Below are positions 58,745 through 64,000 of a DNA stretch of 64,000 nt, piece after piece. The DNA is from Planctomycetota bacterium. Lineage in GTDB: Bacteria > Planctomycetota > UBA1135 > UBA2386. The notes under the pieces are model-generated. The model saw only the letters and a program-made list of their open reading frames with translations. It did no database searches and was not told where the DNA came from. The translations under genes and the position numbers were made by a program. The stretch spans positions 1,701,501 through 1,765,500 of the forward strand of contig JADJWQ010000006.1 in the NCBI GenBank assembly GCA_016716265.1, in the 5' to 3' direction. Every line of letters starts with the position of its first letter. The first letter of the stretch is position 1.

Positions 58745-60379
58745 ATGATGAAGCTCCGTCGCATCGCTCTCGCCCTCGCCGTCCTGACCTCCGTCGCGTC
58801 CACGCAGGTCACCAACGAGCAGTTCGCCGCGATCTGCAAGGAGGCGCTCGAGCGCTCGCGCGTGATGGCGCACCTCGACCACCTGACGAACCGGATCGGG
58901 CCACGGCTCACGTCGTCCGACAACCTGACCGTCGCGTGCGAGTGGTCGCGCGACACGCTGCGCTCGTTCGGGATCGACAACGCCCACCTCGAGGAGTGGG
59001 GGTCGTTCCCGGTCGGCTTCAACCGCGGCCCGTGGTGGGGGCGGATGACGAAGCCGCGCGAGATGGAGCTCGCGTGCAACACCGACGCGTGGACCGCCGG
59101 GACGCGGATGCCGTCGCGCGGCCGCCTGCTGTTCGCCCCGACCGACGCGGAGCAGCTCGCGGCGATGCGCGGCAAGCTGGCGAACGTCTGGCTGCTCGAT
59201 CCGCCGCGCAGCGAGCTCTACGAGACGCTGACCGACGTGCTCGAGCAGGAGGGCGGCTTCGGGTTCGTCACCAGCTCGCGCGGCGACCTGCTGCTGACCG
59301 CCGGCAATCCCGGCGTCCGGATGGACGACCTGCCGGCGATCCCGGTCGTGCGGCTGACGGCGGCCGACTACCGCACGTTGCGTTCGCTGGTCGAGGCCGG
59401 CGAGGAGGTCGAGGTCGAGTTCGACATCCGCAATCACTTCCGCGGCGGTCCGATCCCGCTCTACAACGTCATCGCGGACATCCCGGGGACCGAGCACGCG
59501 GACGAGTTCGTCGTCGTCGGCGGGCACATCGACAGCTGGGATGGCGCGACCGGTGCGACGGACAACGGCACCGGCACCGCGACGACGCTCGAGGTCGCAC
59601 GCATCCTGATGGCGATCGGCGCGCGACCGAAGCGCACGATCCGGTTCATGCTGTGGTCGGGCGAGGAGCAGGGATTGCTCGGCTCCCGGGCGTGGGTGCA
59701 AGCGCACCGCGACGAGATGGAGCACTACTCCGCGTGCCTCGTGCACGACGGCGGCACCAACTACGTGTCCGGCATCGCCGGCATGGCCGAGATGCACCCG
59801 CAGCTCGCGACGGTGTTCGCGCCGGTGATCGACTTCGACGACGACATGCCGTTCCGCGTGCGCGATATCGAGGCGTTCCGGCCGATCGGCAGCGACCACG
59901 AGTCGTTCACGGCGGCGGGCGTCCCCGGCTTCTTCTGGGACCAGTCCGGGCGCGCCAACTACATGCACACGCACCACACGCAGTTCGACACCTACGACGC
60001 TGCGGTGGAGGAGTACCAGAAGCACTCGTCGGTCGTGATCGCGACCGGCGCGCTCGGCATCGCGAACCTGCCCGAGCTGTTGACCCGCGAGAACATGCGC
60101 GTCGATCGCAGCTTCGGCGGTCGTCGCAGCGGCAGCCAGCGCCGGATGGGCGTGCAGATCGATCCGTCGGCCGGCCTCGTCGTCATCAGCGTCGTCGACG
60201 ACAGCCCCGCCGCCCGCGCCGGCCTGAAGGCCGGCGACCGCATCCTGAAGGTCGGCGACGTCGCCGTCGCCAGCATGCCCGAGTTCGGCCAGGCGGTCGC
60301 GCGCGGGCCGGCGAGCACGACGGTCACGATCCGGCGCGGCGACGAGGAGCTGACGCTCCCGGTCACGTTCCCGCAGTAG
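58745..60379 (+). CDS. M28-family zinc peptidase with C-terminal PDZ domain
   Basis: A 544-residue exported protein. The signal peptide covers about residues 1-20 (MMKLRRIALALAVLTSVAST). A PA-like insert lies at about 110-210. The M28 catalytic domain shows the zinc ligands and catalytic residues: GGHIDSWDGATGATDNGTG (His about 261, Asp about 273), EEQGLLGS (Glu about 305), VHDGGTN and the final histidine in HTHHTQFD (about 411). A PDZ domain closes the protein (GLVVISVVDDSPAARAGLKA, GDRILKVGD). M28 enzymes are aminopeptidases or glutamate carboxypeptidase-like, so it probably degrades peptides in the periplasm or outside. The 3' end overlaps the toxin remnant on the other strand by 17 bp. 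Confidence 0.92.
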   Translation: MMKLRRIALALAVLTSVASTQVTNEQFAAICKEALERSRVMAHLDHLTNRIGPRLTSSDNLTVACEWSRDTLRSFGIDNAHLEEWGSFPVGFNRGPWWGRMTKPREMELACNTDAWTAGTRMPSRGRLLFAPTDAEQLAAMRGKLANVWLLDPPRSELYETLTDVLEQEGGFGFVTSSRGDLLLTAGNPGVRMDDLPAIPVVRLTAADYRTLRSLVEAGEEVEVEFDIRNHFRGGPIPLYNVIADIPGTEHADEFVVVGGHIDSWDGATGATDNGTGTATTLEVARILMAIGARPKRTIRFMLWSGEEQGLLGSRAWVQAHRDEMEHYSACLVHDGGTNYVSGIAGMAEMHPQLATVFAPVIDFDDDMPFRVRDIEAFRPIGSDHESFTAAGVPGFFWDQSGRANYMHTHHTQFDTYDAAVEEYQKHSSVVIATGALGIANLPELLTRENMRVDRSFGGRRSGSQRRMGVQIDPSAGLVVISVVDDSPAARAGLKAGDRILKVGDVAVASMPEFGQAVARGPASTTVTIRRGDEELTLPVTFPQ

Positions 60380-61167
60380 GCGATCCCGAGCACCCGCGAC
60401 GCAGGGCGCGCAGGCGCGAGTCCAGCAAGGACTCGCTCCAATGCCCGGCGAGCTCGGCCTCGCGCAGGAACCACGAACGTAGCGGATTGCCTGGGCGCTC
60501 GACTCCTGCGAGGAAGCCTGCCACGGCCTGCAGGTGCCGCGTTTCGCCGCGCGCCCGGAGGTCGACACCGAGCAGGAACGACGCGCGGTCGTCGAATTCG
60601 ATGCTCGCGCCCGAGTCGCCCGACCAGGCGGGGTCGTCCCAGAAGCGCTCGTCGTCGGGCTCGACGTAAGCTCTCGAGGATCCGGGCGAGGTCACCGAGA
60701 TCCTTGTGCCGATCGCCAGGGCGCTCGCCGTAGGCGATCACCTTGCAGACGAACAGCGCCAGGAGGCTCGCGACCTGTAGGTTCGGCGGGGTCTCCACGG
60801 ACAGCCGCGCCGCGTCGCGCACCGCGAGGTCGACACCGACCAGGCTCATGCGGGTGCCGCCCGGCCACTCGACGTGGCCTCGTGCGAGGTCGGCCGCCGC
60901 TGCAGGCACCAGATCGAGAGGCGGTGAGTCGCCGCCGCTCCTGGTCCAGCGGTGCGCAGCGGCGTCGCGGGACCAGCCGGCCGGAATGCGCCCCGCGTAG
61001 GCCTCGGTGCCGATCGCGAGGTCGACGTCGTAGGTCGCCCGCACGCGTGCCGGCCGATGGTGCGCCAGCGCGGTGGCACCGAGCACCACGACCGGATCGG
61101 GCGCGAGCGCGAGCGCCAATTCGACGAGCGCACTGCGCAGCTGGGGGTCATCGAGACGCGCGGGCAC
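60363..61167 (-). pseudogene. AbiEii-like nucleotidyltransferase, frameshifted
   Basis: From a GTG at 61167 the frame reads MPARLDDPQLRSALVELALA, VVVLGATALAHHRPARVRAT and YDVDLAIG. This is the nucleotidyltransferase core of AbiEii-type toxins (a GG/GA-x-AL segment then DxD). KVIAYGERPGDRHKDLGDLA follows. After ARILES the frame becomes shadow-like. Removing one base of AA at 60668-60669 continues as YVEPDDERFWDDPAWSG and ends at 60363, giving about 267 residues. It overlaps the upstream regulator by 20 bp, as expected for a two-gene toxin-antitoxin unit. It is broken or carries a sequencing error. Confidence 0.68.
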
Positions 61168-62227
61168 CGCTGTGGAGTTCCTTCGTCAGGTCGGGCAGGA
61201 GCAGGGCCGCAAACTCGCGCTCCCGCGGGTCGGACGAGGTCTGGAGCTCGGCGTAGAGCAGCACCGGGTGGGCGTAGCGCCGGTCGGGCACGAGGTCGCA
61301 GGCTCCCATCGTGTGCAGGATCACCACCGAGCCCCCGCGACTCGTCGTTGCGGCCCGTAGCGTGCGATTCCACGCCGCCTGCCAGCGCGCACCGACGTGC
61401 ACGACGGTGGTCGCGCTGCGGTAGTGCCGTCGTACGCGCTGCGCGCCCGCGCTGCCGCCGAAGCCGAACGGCACGCGCTCGTGATCGAGCAGCGCCTCGA
61501 TTGCGGACTCGACGTCCTCCGCCACGTGCGGCGTCGACAGCACGACCTGCACCAGGCTCCTCCGCAGCGTCGACTGCCAGGCCAGCACGAAGCGGTCGAT
61601 CAACTCGTGCTCGCGGCCGGGAGCGAAGACGTGGCCACTGCGGCCGGCGCGGACCAGATGCCCGGACTCGCGCAATCTCGCCAGTGTGCTCGCGACGGTC
61701 TGGACCCCCACGCCGGCGGCAGCCGCGATCTCGCGGACGCTGCGCGCGGCGTTCTCGGGACGCGCGAGCAGCGCGAACAGCACCCGGGAGCCGGCCGGCA
61801 GCGTCCGGTCGCGCACGCGGCCCGGCGCGTCGCCCTCGGTCCCGGGGTCCCGGACTCGATTGCGCACGACGCGTACGTCGAGGACCAGCCGACCACCGTC
61901 GAGCCACAGGAACACGTTGCCGGTCTCGTCGACGAACGAGCAGTGCGCGGTGCGGAGCTGCTCCGCCACCCGCGCGCCGAGCGCGGGCACCGCCAGCATC
62001 CGCCCGCGCTCGTCACCGCGTGCCGTCCCGATCCAAGCCGCCGCCGCAGCGTGGCCGAGGCGGCCGGCCCGCATCTCGAGCGGCACGCGGAATCGCTCGC
62101 GCGCGGGCGCTCGGACCTCGAGCACGGCGCCGTTGCCCTGCGCGCGGACTCGCAGCTGCCAGGGTGCCAGCTCGGCGCTGCGCTCCGCCAGCATCCGCGC
62201 GAGTCGATCGAGTCCGGGCGGTCCCAT
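61148..62227 (-). CDS. AbiEi-like winged-helix antitoxin/regulator
   Basis: A 359-residue protein. A beta-rich N-terminal half (RVPLEMRAGRLGHAAAAAWI, VFLWLDGGRLVLDVRVVRNR) is followed by a winged helix-turn-helix at about 162-195 (SVREIAAAAGVGVQTVASTL, RLRESGHLVRAG). A C-terminal half of type AbiEi follows (VGARWQAAWNRTL, DRRYAHPVLLYAELQ). Together with the overlapping nucleotidyltransferase it resembles a type IV toxin-antitoxin pair (AbiEi/AbiEii), in which AbiEi represses the operon and counters the toxin. The ribosome site is weak. Because the toxin frame is broken, the antitoxin may be an orphan. Confidence 0.7.
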   Translation of the reverse strand: MGPPGLDRLARMLAERSAELAPWQLRVRAQGNGAVLEVRAPARERFRVPLEMRAGRLGHAAAAAWIGTARGDERGRMLAVPALGARVAEQLRTAHCSFVDETGNVFLWLDGGRLVLDVRVVRNRVRDPGTEGDAPGRVRDRTLPAGSRVLFALLARPENAARSVREIAAAAGVGVQTVASTLARLRESGHLVRAGRSGHVFAPGREHELIDRFVLAWQSTLRRSLVQVVLSTPHVAEDVESAIEALLDHERVPFGFGGSAGAQRVRRHYRSATTVVHVGARWQAAWNRTLRAATTSRGGSVVILHTMGACDLVPDRRYAHPVLLYAELQTSSDPREREFAALLLPDLTKELHSGARASR

Positions 62228-62386
62228 CGTCCGGCCAGACTAGCCGTCCTGTTCAACAGAACAACAGACAATACGGGACAAACGAGACCTGGCGAGCTCG
62301 CCCGTGATCCGCACGAGACCTGGCCACCGCGCCCGATCGGCCGATACCGTCGAACCGAACGGGCGCGCCCACCGGACGGCCATCCG
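62228..62386. other. Upstream region of the AbiEi-like gene
   Basis: It contains an AT-richer patch (62250-62290, including AACAGAACAACAGACAATAC) unlike the surrounding GC-rich DNA. This is a plausible promoter/operator for the toxin-antitoxin operon. No clear palindrome was identified. Confidence 0.35.
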
Positions 62387-62558
62387 GGCTAGGAGGCTGG
62401 GTCACGGGAGGCGAACCGACGCGGTGCGCGGATTCGGGCCCCGGTCGAGAGCCGAGAACGCAGGCGAATTGGTGAATTCGGCGAGGCTCTCGGCCGCTGA
62501 CCGGGGCTCGAAGACGCGTGCCGGGCGGCCTCGCCTCCCGTGACCCAGCCTCCTAGCC
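62387..62558. mobile_element. 172-bp palindromic element (MITE-like)
   Basis: Perfect 28-bp inverted repeats (62387-62414 and 62531-62558; inner core GGAGGCTGGGTCACGGGAGG) enclose 116 bp. The inner part is itself an imperfect palindrome: the halves are the same length and agree at about two thirds of positions, closing at CGAATT-GGTG-AATTCG. The ends are flanked by TA on both sides, as expected for Tc1/mariner- or IS630-type insertions. It has no coding capacity. The stop codon of the selenoprotein gene (62553-62555) lies inside the right repeat. It could also act as a strong bidirectional terminator. Confidence 0.75.
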
Positions 62559-63098
62559 GCGCCCGGCGGGCTGCAGACCGGCGAGCTCGGGGAGCCGCGC
62601 GAAGTCGGGGTGGTCGCCGGCGTCGCGGAACGGGTGCTCGTAGAGCACGCGCGCACCGTCGACGACGAACACGCCGGGCATCACCAGCGTGTCGCCCCGC
62701 GCGCGACCGACGCGGTGACCCTTGCGCCAGGCGCGGAACGCGGCGGCGAACGTCCGCGGGCCGAACAGCTGGAGCAGGCTGCCACGGCGGCGGCCGAACG
62801 CCGCGAACAGCGCCTTGGTCGGGTCCGCGATCACGGTCGCGGCCGGCCAGCGCTCGGCGAAGAACTCACGGTTGGCCTCGACCGAGGCCAGCGAGATCAG
62901 CACGACCCGCGGGTAGCCCGGCTCGCGCCCGGCCGCGGCCTGCAGGTCGGCAGCCATCTCGCGGCAGAAGATTCAGCCGAGGTGGCGGAGGAACGCGATG
63001 ACGGCGGGGCCGCCGCTCAGCTCTGTGCGCAGCGTGCTGCCGCGCAGGTTCAGACCGTCGATCGGACGGTCGAGGACATCGTCGGGGATGCGGTCCAT
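62553..63098 (-). CDS. Probable selenoprotein of the peroxiredoxin-like (AhpC/TSA) family
   Basis: The frame from ATG 63098 reads MDRIPDDVLDRPIDGLNLRG and PAVIAFLRHLG, then an in-frame TGA (62973-62975), then IFCREMAADLQAAAGREPGY and on to a stop at 62553. In the peroxiredoxin-like AhpC/TSA family the motif here is FLRHFGCxFCRE, so the TGA stands exactly at the first redox cysteine and gives UxxC. Downstream the protein is complete (VVLISLASVEANREFFAERW, VIADPTKALFAAFGRRRG, LVMPGVFVVDGARVLYEHPF). Total 181 residues including selenocysteine. A SECIS-like hairpin follows the TGA. Likely a cytoplasmic thiol/selenol reductase or peroxidase. The 5' end overlaps the methyltransferase gene by 49 bp. 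The alternative is a nonsense-mutated gene. Confidence 0.78.
62933..62964 (-). promoter_or_regulatory. SECIS-like hairpin after the selenocysteine TGA
   Basis: Counting the T of TGA as 1, CCGCG (12-16) pairs with CGCGG (39-43), and CUGC (23-26) pairs with GCAG (33-36) around the loop CGACCU. The loop starts about 24 bases after the TGA and has a G at its second position. This agrees with the general bacterial SECIS rule (a short upper stem, a G in the first two loop positions, 16-37 bases from the codon). Folding was judged by eye only. Confidence 0.5.
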
Positions 63099-64000
63099 CG
63101 GGGATCGGAGTTCGGAACGCGCTTGCGGAACAGGTAGTGCGACACGAACCACTCACGGCCGTCCGCGTGATTCCACAGCTCGGCGCAGGCCATGAAGAAC
63201 ACGCGCCAGTAGGTCCACATGCGCCGGGCCTCGGCACCGTAGGTCGACTCGAACAGCGGCCACAGCGCGGCACGGTTCGCATCCATGTTGCGAAGCCACG
63301 CCTCGGACGTCTTGGCGTAGTGCACGCCGGACACGCGCCAATGGTCCTCGATGGCGACGTGGTCCTGGAAGTAGAGCAGCAGGTGGTCGGACGGCATCTG
63401 ACCACCGGTGAAGAAGTAGCGCGCCATCCAGTCGTCGCGCGCACCGCTGTCGTCGACGACGTACGGGTAGGCGTGTCGCGCGTGCGTGAAGATGTGCACG
63501 AACAGGAGCCCGTCGTCGGCGAGGAACGACGCGACGCGCTCGAGCAACGCCTGGTAGTTGCGCACGTGCTCGAACATCTCCACCGAGAACACGCGGTCGA
63601 AGCGTCGCTCGGTGTCGAACTCGTTGACGTCGCAGGTGCGGACCTCGACGCGGTCGGCGAAACCGCGCTGCCTCGCGCGCCCCTCGATGAACGCACGCTG
63701 CGTCGCCGAGTTGGAGACCGACAGGATGCGACAGTTCGGGTAGTGCTCCGCGATCCACAGCGTCAGCGACCCCCAGCCGCAGCCGAGATCGAGCACGCGC
63801 ATGCCGTCCTGCAATCCCGCGCGTCGCGCGTACAGCGCGAGCATCGCCTCCTCCGCGCCGGCGAGGTCACGCACGCCATCGTTCCACAGTCCGCAGGAGT
63901 ACTTCAGACGCGGCCCGAGCACCGCCTCGTAGAAGCCGCTCGGCACCTCGTAGTGCTGCTCGTTGGCGGCGCGCGTCTCGATCGCCAGCGGGCTGCGCCG
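63050..64000 (-). CDS. Cyclopropane-fatty-acyl-phospholipid synthase-like methyltransferase (5' end outside window)
   Basis: The frame is open to the right edge and begins in mid-protein with SPLAIETRAANEQHYEVPSG and LGPRLKYSCGLW. SAM-binding motif I is VLDLGCGWGSLTLWIAEHYP. VSNSATQRAFIEGRA, FDRVFSVEMFEHVRNYQALL, HIFTHARHAYPYV and the C-terminal HWRVSGVHYAKTSEAWL follow. This is the CFA-synthase/SAM-methyltransferase family, which transfers a methyl group from S-adenosylmethionine to lipid chains or related substrates at the membrane. In the window it has 316 codons. The 3' end overlaps the start of the selenoprotein gene by 49 bp, so the two are probably co-transcribed. Confidence 0.9.
   Translation of the reverse strand, partial: RRSPLAIETRAANEQHYEVPSGFYEAVLGPRLKYSCGLWNDGVRDLAGAEEAMLALYARRAGLQDGMRVLDLGCGWGSLTLWIAEHYPNCRILSVSNSATQRAFIEGRARQRGFADRVEVRTCDVNEFDTERRFDRVFSVEMFEHVRNYQALLERVASFLADDGLLFVHIFTHARHAYPYVVDDSGARDDWMARYFFTGGQMPSDHLLLYFQDHVAIEDHWRVSGVHYAKTSEAWLRNMDANRAALWPLFESTYGAEARRMWTYWRVFFMACAELWNHADGREWFVSHYLFRKRVPNSDPRWTASPTMSSTVRSTV

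Noticed and set aside
62553..62957. Shorter start (ATG 62957) for the peroxiredoxin-like gene
   Set aside because: It would begin after the redox motif and delete a third of the thioredoxin fold, whereas the upstream frame through TGA matches the family from its N-terminus.

Overview
The window is very GC-rich, densely coding DNA from a bacterium that is most likely a planctomycete (Planctomycetota). The signs are Hanks-type kinases fused to TPR domains beside small ECF-like sigma factors, a DUF1549/DUF1553 protein followed by a Tat-exported DUF1501 protein, large secreted beta-propeller, FG-GAP and beta-helix proteins, and a sigma factor fused to a membrane segment and carboxypeptidase-regulatory-like domains. 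No rRNA, tRNA or CRISPR array was seen. Assignments rest on reading motifs by eye; no database search was run.

Layout. 1-12.3 kb: signalling modules. A kinase cut by the window edge is followed by a sigma gene. Then come two related divergent loci, each with a secreted beta-propeller gene on the minus strand facing an ECF sigma gene across a shared 110-bp block. The second locus is intact (sigma 7632-8180, kinase-TPR 8270-12292). The first has collapsed into a sigma/kinase-tail chimera. 12.3-27 kb: an accessory region with two copies of a DUF4143-type ATPase (one broken), two copies of a DUF2007-like gene, several secreted proteins, and fragments of IS66 and ISL3 transposases and of a hydrolase. 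27-35.7 kb (minus strand): a cbb3-type cytochrome oxidase cluster, ccoI-ccoS-ccoNO-ccoQ-ccoP-ccoG, followed by a 42-residue membrane protein. CcoN and CcoO are fused and CcoP has one haem site. 35.8-46.7 kb: small unknown genes, a 1534-residue kinase-TPR protein, a SWIM zinc-finger remnant, a hybrid histidine kinase, a lipoprotein of the endonuclease/exonuclease/phosphatase fold, and a PAS-like protein with a cysteine-rich tail. 46.9-60.4 kb: a beta-helix secreted protein, the DUF1553-DUF1501-phosphoesterase operon, a small lipoprotein, the membrane-tethered sigma fusion and an M28 peptidase with a PDZ domain. 60.4-64 kb: an AbiEi/AbiEii-like pair with a frameshifted toxin, a 172-bp palindromic element, a probable selenoprotein of the peroxiredoxin-like family, and a cyclopropane-fatty-acid-synthase-like methyltransferase cut by the window edge.

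Most notable points. The gene at 62553-63098 reads through an in-frame TGA exactly at the first position of a CxxC redox motif, with a SECIS-like hairpin just downstream. The ECF sigma factor at 55481-58534 continues through a membrane segment into about 750 residues of predicted extracytoplasmic domains. The chimera at 4449-4994 records a deletion that joined a sigma factor to a kinase tail. A near-perfect palindrome covers the start codon of both ATPase copies. Three small genes carry single-base frameshifts, which may be real decay or assembly errors.
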